Position numbers and translations under genes: made by a program. A stretch of DNA of 64,000 nt from Tachypleus tridentatus (Eukaryota; Arthropoda; Merostomata; Xiphosura; Limulidae): positions 162,521,290-162,585,289 of the forward strand of contig NC_134834.1 of assembly GCF_004210375.1 (NCBI RefSeq), given 5' to 3'. Positions 34,250 through 47,707 of the stretch are shown one piece after another (position 1 is the first letter of the stretch; every line of letters begins with the position of its first letter). Below the pieces are notes generated by a model. That model had not been told where the DNA came from, did no database searches, and saw nothing but the letters and a program-made list of their open reading frames with translations.

Positions 34250-35340
34250 TAATTTTTACATTGAATTCCAAAAGACATGATATGACTATAATGATGCTAT
34301 TTTTGAGAAAATAATAGGAAACTAATACACAAAAAGTAGCAACCATATAGATTATGTATCCCGTCGCAAACCGTTGCATTTATCGTTGTTGTTTCAATGA
34401 GAATCTTAAATTCGCTTCTACTTCGCTCACTTTTTACCCAATTATTATTAACAAACTGAGAAAAGGTCTTATATTCCCATTAAAAAATGTTTCAAAGTGA
34501 TCCAGTGTCCGGATTTGGATTCGGATCAGATTTAGGAAGGACAGTCATATGGGGACACCCTTTCTGCAGTAAAAATGTCACGTAAGTAGTTTTTTATTTT
34601 TCGAGGTATGCGCGCAGACATACATACGGACCCAAATGCGATACTATAACGCCCAAACTAGGCTAGGACGGGGGTAATTTATACGATAACACAACGCTGA
34701 TAGTGAAATGTGTATCTTTGAACCCCCAAAAAAAGAAAGAAATGGTTACTATAAGTTAAAATCATTATTTTTCAGTAAAATGACAGAAGATACTTGTTAA
34801 CATTCTTAGCTACAGTCAATTTATTTTGCAGCTCATTAAAACGTATTGCATAGAATGACGGTCGATTGACTTATGGGCTATTGTAAGCTGTTTCTGCTTG
34901 CATCACTAGTTAGTAACTAGAATGAATGAAATACCCTTTTTACGCTCACACTAACATTACCATAGTAATAATAGATTAATAATCTGATATAAAACGCTAA
35001 GACTGAAATTTACCTCACACCTTATTCAGTGAATAGGATCATAAGAGAAAAATTACTTATGAGATTTGGCAAATAAAAATATTAACTTAAAAATTAACCT
35101 CATTTGCTAGAAGATGACGCTACGCACCATACCCTTTTGAGAGTTCATTTATTAATCACGTAACTTTATATTATATCGTGATGGAAACGCCACCCAGATT
35201 AAACTACACTTTGACAAATTGATGATTAGAGCTGTATACTTTATTTTACCGGATATTTTCAGAAATGCGAATTATAAGATTTTAATAATAATATTCATAA
35301 ACCGCAAACTAACTACTACTTTACCTCTAACGCCGCTTCC
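34250..35340. other. No gene or repeat recognised
   Basis: A region with CAGATTTAGGAAGGACAG near 34530 looks less AT-rich, but no exon is supported. Confidence 0.4.
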
Positions 35341-35344
35341 TGCC

Positions 35345-35539
35345 CATCCCACCAAACATGCTCGCCCTTTCAGCTGTGGGGGCGTTATAATGTGATGATC
35401 AATTACACTATTCGTTGGTAAAAAAGTAGCCCAAGATTTGTCGAAGCGTGGTGATGACTAGCTGACTTCCCTCTAATCTTACACTGCAAACTTAGGAACG
35501 GCTAGCGCAGATAACCCTCGTGTAGCTTTGCGCGAAATT

Positions 35540-35560
<21 letters not shown>
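35345..35560 (+). mobile_element. SINE A, 5'-truncated, spans the left array boundary
   Basis: Starts at ACCAAACATGCTCGCCC (no tRNA-like head) and ends in an ACAAAAC-rich tail. The first array unit begins inside this SINE at about 35453. Confidence 0.9.
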
Positions 35561-35571
<11 letters not shown>

Positions 35572-38500
35572 ACTAGTTTGGGCTTTCGACTTACAACTTG
35601 AGAGTAGCGTTTTCTCGTTCCACCAAACATGCTTACCATACCAGCCGTAAGGGCGTTATAATTTTACAGTAAATCCCATTATTCGTTGGTAAGCGACTAG
35701 CCCAAGAGTTGGCGGTGATGATTAGCTACCTTCCGTCTAGATTATTATTTGTAATGAGGCACAAAACGACACAAAGGGCTATCTATGCTCTGTCCACAAC
35801 AGGTATCGAAACCCGGTTTTTAGCGTTGTAAGTCTGCAAATATACAGTTGTGTCACTAGGGGGTCTCTAAATTATCGCAGATAGCCCTTGTATCTTTTTT
35901 ATGTGAAAATCCACTTAGAAAAGAAATACGAACACCATAGTTCGAAGAGATATGAACCTAGAAACCTAAAATTTCCCAACCATACTGTCTCCTTGATGTG
36001 AACCTGAGTATTATTACTTATCTTTTCCACATGCATTCGTACATGCGCTTGCACATGTTTGTAATGAAGTAGGCTTGTGAAAAACAACATGGAAAATAAT
36101 TGTTTATTTACAGTACAAAATATCAAAATGAACTCTAAAGGTGTAAACCTGGATATTATATTACTTATTCACGTGCGTGCGAGCATCTTTTCAAAGAGGC
36201 AAGCAATCGAAAAAACACATAGAGAAGAAATGCTTAAAATATTCTCCTTATTCTAACACATGACATTTTTTTTCAGCTTTCCATACAATTAATTTGACAT
36301 AGTTTAACGGACACTCCGCCGAACTTCAAAGTATTTTCTTACATCAAACTAAAAGACTTTTGTAGAACATCAATTGCATCTGTCCTGTACAGGATTTTGA
36401 ATTCTTATAGTGTCTAGGGATACACAAAGTACTATTCAAAACATGTTTATATTATGTAACTGAGCTACCATTTCATTAAAGTTGCTTAAGAAAGACATAA
36501 AAATGAAAAACAGGTAACGTGAACCACATAATAAGGAAATAATGCATAATTCGTTTGTAATGAACAGATTATAAATGTTCATATTGTGTTTTAAAGATTA
36601 GTAGAATTAGAAATGTTCAGAATTCTATTCTATGGAAAAAGAAAGTCAATGCATGTATTCTTGTATTCTGCATAATTAAATGCCATCAGCCAGTTATCTG
36701 TCATATATATCAAATTATACAAATTCTTTGAAGCATTATTTACGCCGAGTATTTATGACGGAATCGACAACAAGCGCGCGTTGTAAAAAAACACAAGTGT
36801 AGGAAACAACGTTCCGTAAACCTTCTATCTTCTCTACGCTTGTTTTTTAACAGACAGTTGCTGTCCTTTCCATTATGCTTATCATATATAAATCTTTTTG
36901 TAAAACAACAGCGTCTTTCTCACAGCCGACAACGCTCAAGACTTTAATATGATTAGTAAATCCAAGAAACTTATTTACTATTTGTACACAAGAGTTTTGT
37001 TTATATCTTATTTTTCCGCATTAGTTTTATCCTGGCCCTCATTTCTCTGTATTTCTAGTTTTAAAATTGTTTCTACAGCTGAGTTAATATGTTTTTGTCA
37101 ACAAGTCTTTCCCTGCCTTATTGAAGCGTAATTTTTTTCATTCTCGAAGGCTTCTTTTCCATATCAGATTAACCAGACAAATATAACAAGCTTACGCATT
37201 AACTCAAGCCTTGGATTCAGCTCTCGTGAGCCACTTAAAATCTCATCCTTGCAGATAATTCGCAATGACATACTTGAAGAAACTGAATTACACTTGTTGT
37301 CTTTAAATGCCTTCTTCATCAGCCTTCCTCATTCTGTTAGCTCGCCTGACTTTCCCATATGTACTTTTATATAAAATATAAATATCATTGACAATGTGAA
37401 CTGGTAAGTTAACAAGAAAGGCTTAGGTCGAACCCTAATTTTTAGCTGTAATTTGAACCTAACACAATTTTATTCTATATACACTATATAATAATAAAAT
37501 GATGGCAATTAGCAATTAGTGGAATTCCCTGACGTGTTTCATAAAGCTTGACAATAGTATGTAAGAATTATGTCCTTAACATATTCTAAATAGGTCAAAA
37601 GCCAGAAGAGACTATCCATTGTCTTCAATCTTGAGTATTGTTAAATTTGAGAATATTTAATCAAGATAAGGAAATGATCATTACTCTCCAAATAATAATA
37701 ATTATTTCACACAGTGTTTCGCCATTACGGCTGCATCAGGCTTACTTAATACAAGAGCTATTTGAAGTGAAAATATACCTTAACTTCTTAATTTGCTTTT
37801 GGTGTTATTTTTCGTCTAGAGTGTTTTTTTGCTATATTAATGAAACGTTATTTTGTATTTAATGATTTGAGTGACTAAGTCGAAACGTTTTGAGAAATAT
37901 GAATACTTAGAGAAATATATATATATATTTATATTTTCATTGTTTTTTTCTTTTATCTTTTAACAGTTTTAACTTATCAGGAAATGAAAAAAGTCTCAGT
38001 TTGTTTCAATTACAGCAGTATTTTGTAAACAGTATTGACAAACGGCAGTACCCTGTTTTGTTTTCTTTTTCTATAAATGCAGTACTTATTTCGGTTGTCC
38101 ATTATATTTTCGCTTTTAGATAATTAAAGACGAAAGAATTATTTCTAAGCAAAAATTATTTTGAACAACTCATTAGTATGTTAATTATATGTTTCGTTTT
38201 AATTTTCTTTGATTTCCAGTAGTTTTACTGCTGATTATTATCATTTGAAGAGTTTTTAATATTCGAAATGTTCCTAAATAATACACATCATTTGCCTATC
38301 TTATCTTCTGAGATTTTGTATTATAATTAATCACCTAGTCGCTTTTAATACTTTTAGTTCGATCTAGTGAAACTCCCAATTTACAGTTGAAACGCAGGCC
38401 TCTAATTCAAAGGAAAATAGCGCGAAACTTGAGCTTACTGACTGTTTTAATCTCTATTCGTCAAAGTATAGAATTACTTTAAAATTATCAACAAACATCT

Positions 38501-39956
38501 TCTTGCCTACACCATTGAAAATAAAGATATTGAATGTACTGTGTTCTAACAGTGTTTCAACTTCATTGGTCAAATAACAACCAGAGGAAGGTTTTCAAAT
38601 TCCACGCTTCATTACCTAAAGTGTTCTACACCCTAAATCAGATGAATAGTATGTTTTTCATTGAATTATGATCTTTGGATTTATTCCTTTATTTGCGTTT
38701 AATAAGGTTCATCATTTGACCAGATTCGAAAACAGGGTTATAATATTTTTCAACCTCCGTGCTTTCTTATTAACTACCTTTGAGTTAAGTTTGAACTTTA
38801 TGAACAGCAATGAATTGGTTTGATGAATTACGCAATAACTTTTTTATTTGAGGAAAGTTTGCGTTATCTGTCCCTAATTTAGAGGTGGTGGACTAGAAGA
38901 AGTATTTATTTGTTTGTTTTGAATTTCGCGCAAAGCTACGAGTGGACTATCTGCGCTAGTCGTCCCTAATTTAGCAGTGTAAGACTAGAAGGAAGGCAAA
39001 AATTGAACACCACCCACTTCCTATTCCTGGGTTATTCATTTACCAACGAAAAATAGGATTGATCGTCACATAATAATGCCACCACTCTTAAAAGGGTGAA
39101 CATATTCAGTAGCAGGATTCGAACCCGTAAATGCAGAATTGTGAGCTAGTGTCCTAATCACGAGACCATATCAGGTCCTTGAGAAGCAGAACCCAAAACC
39201 CGGTCCATTCGAAATTTTCTCAAAGATCTTCGAACTGCTAGACCAACCAAAATCTAAATCTTCAGGCGAACATTCTTTCATCGACAGACGTCACACCTTT
39301 CATCCTCATGTTGTTTATAAAATAAATATATGCAAAAGGTTCAAATAAACTATTTGAAAAAAATTGGGAAACTATGATTACGAAACATATGAGACTATAC
39401 AAGATTTTTTATGGAAGTGTGAGAAGAGGAACGGAAAATTCAAACGTCTATCAGAGATAGCCCTCCCTAACTTAGCACTGTAAGACTAGAGGGAAGGCAG
39501 TCAGCCATCACCACACACTGCCAACTCTTGGGCTACTTTTATCAACGAATAGCAAGATTGACCGTTATATTATAACGCCTCCACGGCTGAAAGGGCGAGC
39601 ATATTTGGTGTGACGGGGATTTCGTACCTGCGACTCTTAGATTAGGAGACGAGCGCCTTAACCATCTAGCCGTGCTGGGCTAAATTAAAGAGAACTTTGG
39701 TCCTATCAATAGACAACAATACTGTCTATTTGTTAGTAACAAATTTACCGTTTTTGTTGTTTTTTATGGTTCACGAAGTTTGATTTACCTAAAATCTTTG
39801 TGAACTTTTTCGGTATTATGTAATTATGTATACTCTAACGAATTTACTATTCTGTATTTATTTTAATAGCGATGTTTGTTTTAGTTAAATATATATTTAG
39901 AAATGCGCGTAACTTATAGTGTTAAATGAGTGTTGCGAAATTCTCGCATATTCTCT
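35453..39956. repeat. Array unit 1 (about 4.50 kb)
   Basis: First of four head-to-tail units. It starts inside a SINE A and ends at ...CGCATATTCTCT. It contains a SINE A/SINE B nest (35612-35900), a hammerhead-like pair (37712-37740 minus, 37861-37887 plus), and minus-strand SINE A copies at about 38905-39177 and 39448-39682 plus a fragment at 38863-38900. Short open frames (for example the 75-residue minus frame at 35899-36126) recur in the units but show no domain, signal or splice support. I see no gene. Confidence 0.95.
35612..35900. mobile_element. SINE B (minus) nested in SINE A (plus)
   Basis: SINE A body runs on the plus strand from 35612 to 35740 (...CTTCCGTCTAG). It is interrupted by a minus-strand SINE B at about 35745-35863 (ACAGGTATCGAAACCCGG, AGCGTTGTAAGTCTGCA), then resumes with CTAAATTATCGCAGATAGCC. 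The nest is repeated in all four array units, so it predates the array. Confidence 0.85.
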
Positions 39957-42900
39957 AATGACTAGCTGACTTCCCTCGAATCTTACACTGCAAACTTAGG
40001 AACGGCTAGCGCAGATAACCCTCGTGTAGCTTTGCGCGAAATTAAAAAAACAAAACAAAAAACCACTAGTTTGGGCTTTCGACCTACAACTTGAGAGTAG
40101 CGTGTTCTCGTTCCACCAAACATGCTTACCATATCAGGCGTAAGGGCGTTATAATTTTACAGTAAATCCCATTATTCGTTGGTAAGCGACTAGCCCAAAA
40201 GTTGGCAGTGATGATTAGCTACCTTCCGTCTAGATTATTATTTGTAATGAGGCACAAAACGACACAAAGGGCTATCTATGCTCTGTCCACAACAGGTATC
40301 GAAACCCGATTTTTAGCGTTGTAAGTCTGCAAATATACAGTTGTGTCACTAGGGGGTCTCTAAATTATCGCAGATAGCCCTTGTATCTTTTTTATGTGAA
40401 AATCCACTTAGAAAAGAAATACGAACACCATAGTTCGAAGAGGTATGAACCTAGAAACCTAAAATTTCCCAACCATACTGTCTCCTTGATGTGAACCTGA
40501 GTATTATTACTTATCTTTTCCACATGCATTCGTACATGCGCTTGCACATGTTTGTAATGAAGTAGGCTTGTGAAAAACAACATGGAAAATAATTGTTTAT
40601 TTACAGTACAAAATATCAAAATGAACTCTAAAGGTGTAAACCTGGATATTATATTACTTATTCACGTGCGTGCGAGCATCTTTTCAAAGAGGCAAGCAAT
40701 CGAAAAAACACATAGAGAAGAAATGCTTAAAATATTCTCCTTATTCTAACACATGACATTTATTTTCAGCTTTCCATACAATTAATTTGACATAGTTTAA
40801 CGGACACTCCGCCGAACTTCAAAGTATTTTCTTACATCAAACTAAAAGACTTTTGTAGAACATCAATTGCATATGTCCTGTACAGGATTTTGAATTCTTA
40901 TAGTGTCTAGGGATACACAAAGTACTATTCAAAACATGTTTATATTATGTAACTGAGCTACCATTTCATTAAAGTTGCTTAAGAAAGACATAAAAATGAA
41001 AAACAGGTAACGTGAACCACATAATAAGGAAATAATGCAAAATTCGTTTGTAATGAACAGATTATAAATGTTCATATTGTGTTTTAAAGATTAGTAGAAT
41101 TAGAAATGTTCAGAATTCTATTTTATGGAAAAAGAAATTCAATGCATGTATTCTTGTATTCTGCATAATTAAATGCCATCAGCCAGTTATCTGTCATATA
41201 TATCAAATTATACAAATTCTTTGAAGCATTATTTAAGCCGAGTCTTTATGACGGAATCGACAACAAGCGCGCGTTGTAAAAAAACACAAGTGTAGGAAAC
41301 AACGTTCCGTAAACCTTCTATCTTCTCTACGCTTGTTTTTTAACAGACAGTTGTTGTCCTTTCCATTATGCTTATCATATATAAATCTTTTTGTAAAACA
41401 ACAGCGTCTTTCTCACAGCCGACAACGCTCAAGACTTTAATATGATTAGTAAATCCAAGAAACTTATTTACTATTTGTACACAAGAGTTTTGTTTATATC
41501 TTATTTTTCCGCATTAGTTTTATCCTAGCCCTCATTTCTCTGTATTTCTAGTTTTAAAATTGTTTCTACAGCTGAGTTAATATGTTTTTGTCAACAAGTC
41601 TTTCCCTGCCTTATTGAAGCGTAATTTTTTTCATTCTCGAAGGCTTCTTTTCCATATCAGATTAACCAGACAAATATAACAAGCTTACGCATTAACTCAA
41701 GCCTTGGATTCAGCTCTCGTGAGCCACTTAAAATCTCATCCTTGCAGATAATTCGCAATGACATACTTGAAGAAACTGAATTACACTTGTTGTCTTTAAA
41801 TGCCTTCTTCATCAGCCTTCCTCATTCTGTTAGCTCGCCTGACTTTCCCATATGTACTTTTATATAAAATATAAATATCATTGACAATGTGAACTGGTAA
41901 GTTAACAAGAAAGGCTTAGGTCGAACCCTAATTTTTAGCTGTAATTTGAACCTAACACAATTTTATTCTATATACACTATATGATAATAAAATGATGGCA
42001 ATTAGCAATTAGTGGAATTCCCTGACGTGTTTCATAAAGCTTGACAATAGTATGTAAGAATTATGTTCTTAACATATTCTAAATAGGTCAAAAGCCAGAA
42101 GAGACTATCCATTGTCTTCAATCTTGAGTATTGTTAAATTTGAGAATATTTAATCAAGATAAGGAAATGATCATTACTCTCCAAATAATAATAATTATTT
42201 CACACAGTGTTTCGCCATTACGGCTGCATCAGGCTTACTTAATACAAGAGCTATTTGAAGTGAAAATATACCTTAACTTCTTAATTTGCTTTTGGTGTTA
42301 TTTTCGTCTAGAGTGTTTTTTTGCTATATTAATGAAACGTTATTTTGTATTTAATGATTTGAGTGACTAAGTCGAAACGTTTTGAGAAATATGAATACTT
42401 AGAGAAATATATATATATATTTATATTTTCATTGTTTTTTTCTTTTATCTTTTAACAGTTTTAACTTATCAGGAAATGAAAAAAGTCTCAGTTTGTTTCA
42501 ATTACAGCAGTATTTTGTAAACAGTATTGACAAACGGCAGTACACTGTTTTGTTTTCTTTTTCTATAAATGCAGTACTTATTTCGGTTGTCCATTATATT
42601 TTCGCTTTTAGATAGTTAAAGACGAAAGAATTATTTCTAAGCAAAAATTATTTTGAACAACTCATTAGTATGTTAATTATATGTTTCGTTTTAATTTTCT
42701 TTGATTTCCAGTAGTTTTACTGCTGATTATTATCATTTGAAGAGTTTTTAATATTCGAAATGTTCCTAAATAATACACATCATTTGCCTATCTTATCTTC
42801 TGAGATTTTGTATTATAATTAATCACCTAGTCGCTTTTAATACTTTTAGTTCGATCTAGTGAAACTCCCAATTTACAGTTGAAACGCAGGCCTCTAATTC

Positions 42901-44450
42901 AAAGGAAAATAGCGCGAAACTTGAGCTTACTGACTGTTTTAATCTCTATTCGTCAAAGTATAGAATTACTTTAAAATTATCAACAAACATCTTCTTGCCT
43001 ACACCATTGAAAATAAAGATATTGAATGTACTGTGTTCTAACAGTGTTTCAACTTCATTGGTCAAATAACAACCAGAGGAAGGTTTTTAAATTCCACGCT
43101 TCATTACCTAAAGTGTTCTACACCCTAAATCAGATGAATAGTATGTTTTTCATTGAATTATGATCTTTGGATTTATTCCTTTACTTGCGTTTAATAAGGT
43201 TCATCATTTGGCCAGATTCGAAAACAGGGTTATAATATGTTTTCAACCTCCGTGCTTTCTTATTAATTACCTTTGAGTTAAGTTTGAACTTTATGAACAG
43301 CAATGAATTGGTTTGATGAATTACGCAATAACTTTTTTATTTGAGGAAAGTTTGCGTTATCTGTCCCTAATTTAGAGGTGGTGGACTAGAAGAAGTATTT
43401 ATTTGTTTGTTTTGAATTTCGCGCAAAGCTACGAGTGGACTATCTGCGCTAGTCGTCCCTAATTTAGCAGTGTAAGACTAGAAGGAAGGCAAAAATTGAA
43501 CACCACCCACTTCCAATTCCTGGGTTATTCATTTACCAACGAAAAATAGGATTGATCGTCACATAATAATGCCACCACTCTTAAAAGGGTGAACATATTC
43601 AGTAGCAGGATTCGAACCCGTAAATGCAGAATTGTGAGCTAGTGTCCTAATCACGAGACCATATCAGGTCCTTGAGAAGCAGAACCCAAAACCCGGTCCA
43701 TTCGAAATTTTCTCAAAGATCTTCGAACTGCTAGACCAACCAAAATCTAAATCTTCAGGCGAACATTCTTTCATCGACAGACGTCACACCTTTCATCCTC
43801 ATGTTGTTTATAAAATAAATATATGCAAAAGGTTCAAATAAACTATTTGAAAAAAATTGGGAAACTATGATTACGAAACATATGAGACTATACAAGATTT
43901 TTTATGGAAGTGTGAGAAGAGGAACGAAAAATTCAAACGTCTATCAGAGATAGCCCTCCCTAACTTAGCACTGTAAGACTAGAGGGAAGGCAGTCAGCCA
44001 TCACCACACACTGCCAACTCTTGGGCTACTTTTTATCAACGAATAGCAAGATTGACCGTTATATTATAACGCCTCCACGGCTGAAAGGGCGAGCATATTT
44101 GGTGTGACGGGGATTTCGTACCTGCGACTCTTAGATTAGGAGACGAGCGCCTTAACCATCTAGCCATGCTGGGCTAAATTAAAGAGAACTTTGGTCCTAT
44201 CAATAGACAACAATACTGTCTATTTGTTAGTAACAAATTTACCGTTTTTGTTGTTTTTTATGGTTCACGAAGTTTGATTTACCTAAAATCTTTGTGAACT
44301 TTTTCGGTATTATGTAATTATGTATACTCTAACGAATTTACTATTCTGTATTTATTTTAATAGCGATGTTTGTTTTAGTTAAATATATATTTAGAAATGC
44401 GCGTAACTTATAGTGTTAAATGAGTGTTGCGAAATTCTCGCATATTCTCT
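39957..44450. repeat. Array unit 2 (4,494 bp)
   Basis: Near-identical to unit 1 over its full length, with scattered single-base differences (for example CATATGTCC at about 40871 for CATCTGTCC). It keeps the internal segment that units 3 and 4 lack. Minus-strand SINE A copies lie at about 43407-43675 and 43944-44176. Confidence 0.97.
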
Positions 44451-47400
44451 AATGACTAGCTGACTTCCCTCGAATCTTACACTGCAAACTTAGGAACGGC
44501 TAGCGCAGATAACCCTCGTGTAGCTTTGCGCGAAATTAAAAAAACAAAACAAAAAACCACTAGTTTGGGCTTTCGACCTACAACTTGAGAGTAGCGTGTT
44601 CTCGTTCCACCAAACATGCTTACCATATCAGCCGTAAGGGCGTTATAATTTTACAGTAAATCCCATTATTCGTTGGTAAGCGACTAGCCCAAAAGTTGGC
44701 AGTGATGATTAGCTACCTTCCGTCTAGATTATTATTTGTAATGAGGCACAAAACGACACAAAGGGCTACCTATGCTCTGTCCACAACAGGTATCGAAACC
44801 CGGTTTTTAGCGTTGTAAGTCTGCAAATATACAGTTGTGTCACTAGGGGGTCTCTAAATTATCGCAGATAGCCCTTGTATCTTTTTTTATGTGAAAATCC
44901 ACTTAGAAAAGAAATACGAACACCATAGTTCGAAGAGGTATGAACCTAGAAACCTAAAATTTCCCAACCATACTGTCTCCTTGATGTGAACCTGAGTATT
45001 ATTACTTATCTTTTCCACATGCATTCGTACATGCGCTTGCACATGTTTGTAATGAAGTAGGCTTGTGAAAAACAACATGGAAAATAATTGTTTATTTACA
45101 GTACAAAATATCAAAATGAACTCTAAAGGTGTAAACCTGGATATTATATTACTTATTCACGTGCGTGCGAGCATCTTTTCAAAGAGGCAAGCAATCGAAA
45201 AAACACATAGAGAAGAAATGCTTAAAATATTCTCCTTATTCTAACACATGACATTTTTTTTCAGCTTTCCATACAATTAATTTGACATAGTTTAACGGAC
45301 ACTCCGCCGAACTTCAAAGTATTTTCTTACATCAAACTAAAAGACTTTTGTAGAACATCAATTGCATCTGTCCTGTACAGGATTTTGAATTCTTATAGTG
45401 TCTAGGGATACACAAAGTACTATTCAAAACATGTTTATATTATGTAACTGAGCTACCATTTCATTAAAGTTGCTTAAGAAAGACATAAAAATGAAAAACA
45501 GGTAACGTGAACCACATAATAAGGAAATAATGCAAAATTCGTTTGTAATGAACAGATTATAAATGTTCATATTGTGTTTTAAAGATTAGTAGAATTAGAA
45601 ATGTTCAGAATTCTATTCTATGGCAAAAGAAAGTCAATGCATGTATTCTTGTATTCTGCATAATTAAATGCCATCAGCCAGTTATCTGTCATATATATCA
45701 AATTATACAAATTCTTTGAAGCATTATTTACGCCGAGTATTTATGATGGAATCGACAACAAGCGCGCGTTGTAAAAAAACACAAGTGTAGGAAACAACGT
45801 TCCGTAAACCTTCTATCTTCTCTACGCTTGTTTTTTAACAGACAGTTGCCGTCCTTTCCATTATGCTTATCATATATAAATCTTTTTGTAAAACAACAGC
45901 GTCTTTCTCACAGCCGACAACGCTCAAGACTTTAATACGATTAGTAAATCCAAGAAACTTATTTACTATTTGTACACAAGAGTTTTGTTTATATCTTATT
46001 TTTCCGCATTAGTTTTATCCTGGCCCTCATTTCTCTGTATTTCTAGTTTTAAAATTGTTTCTACAGCTGAGTTAATATGTTTTTGTCAACAAGTCTTTCC
46101 CTGCCTTATTGAAGCGTAATTTTTTCATTCTCGAAGGCTTCTTTTCCATATCAGATTAACCAGACAAATATAACAAGCTTACGCATTAACTCAAGCCTTG
46201 GATTCCGCTCTCGTGAGCCACTTAAAATCTCATCTGTCAACAAACGTCTTCTTGTCTACACCATTGAAAATAAAGATATTGAATGCACTGTGTTCTAACA
46301 GTGTTTCAACTTCATTGGTCAAATAACAACCAGAGGAAGGTTTTTAAATTCCACGCTTCATTACCTAAAGTGTTCTACACCCTAAATCAGATGAATAGTA
46401 TGTTTTTCATTGAATTATGATCTTTGGTTTTATTCCTTTATTTGCGTTTAATAAGGTTCATCATTTGACCAGATTCGAAAACAGGGTTATAATATGTTTT
46501 CAACCTCCGTGCTTTCTTATTAACTACCTTTGAGTTAAGTTTGAACTTTATGAACAGCAATGAATTGGTTTGATGAATTTTGCAATAACTTTTTTATTTG
46601 AGGAAAATTTGCGTTATCTGTCCCTAATTTAGAGGTGGTGGACTAGAAGAAGTATTTATTTGTTTGTTTTGAATTTCGCGCAAAGCTACGAGTGGACTAT
46701 CTGCGCTAGTCGTCCCTAATTTAGCAGTGTAAGACTAGAAGGAAGGCAAAAATTGAACACCACCCACTGCCAATTCCTGGGTTATTCTTTTACCAACCAA
46801 AAATAGGATTGATCGTCACATAATAATGCCACCACTCTTAAAAGGGTGAACATATTCAGTAGCAGGATTCGAACCCGTAAATGCAGAATTGTGAGCTAGT
46901 GTCCTAATCACGAGACCATATCAGGTCCTTGAGAAGCAGAACCCAAAACCCGGTCCATTCGAAATTTTCTCAAAGATCTTCGAACTGCTAGACCAACCAA
47001 AATCTAAATCTTCAGGCGAACATTCTCTCATCGACAGACGTCACACCTTTCATCCTCATGTTGTTTATAAAATAAATATATGCAAAAGGTTCAAATAAAC
47101 TATTTGAAAAAAATTGGGAAACTATGATTACGAAACATATGAGACTATACAAGATTTTTTATGGAAGTGTGAGAAGAGGAACGGAAAATTCAAACGTCTA
47201 TCAGAGATAGCCCTCCCTAACTTAGCACTGTAAGACTAGAGGGAAGGCAGTCAGCCATCACCACACACTGCCAACTCTTGGGCTACTTTTTATCAACGAA
47301 TAGCAAGATTGACCGTTATATTATAACGCCTCCACGGCTGAAAGGGCGAGCATATTTGGTGTGACGGGGATTTCGTACCTGCGACTCTTAGATTAGGAGA

Positions 47401-47707
47401 CGAGCGCCTTAACCATCTAGCCATGCTGGGCCAAAGTAAAGAGAACTTTGGTTCTATCTATAGACAACAATACTGTCTATTTGTTAGTAACAAATTTACC
47501 GTTTTTGTTGTTTTTTATGGTTCACGAAGTTTGATTTACCTAAAATCTTTGTGAACTTTTTCGGTATTATGTAATTATGTATACTCTAACGAATTTACTA
47601 TTCTGTATTTATTTTAATAGCGATGTTTGTTTTAGTTAAATATATATTTAGAAATGCGCGTAACTTATAGTGTTAAATGAGTGTTGCGAAATTCTCGCAT
47701 ATTCTCT
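44451..47707. repeat. Array unit 3 (3,257 bp, internal deletion)
   Basis: Same as unit 2 apart from a deletion of about 1.24 kb. The sequence jumps at about 46233 from CTTAAAATCTCATC to TCAACAAACGTC; in unit 2 the flanks are at 41740 and 42980. TTAAAAT lies at both breakpoints. Confidence 0.97.
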
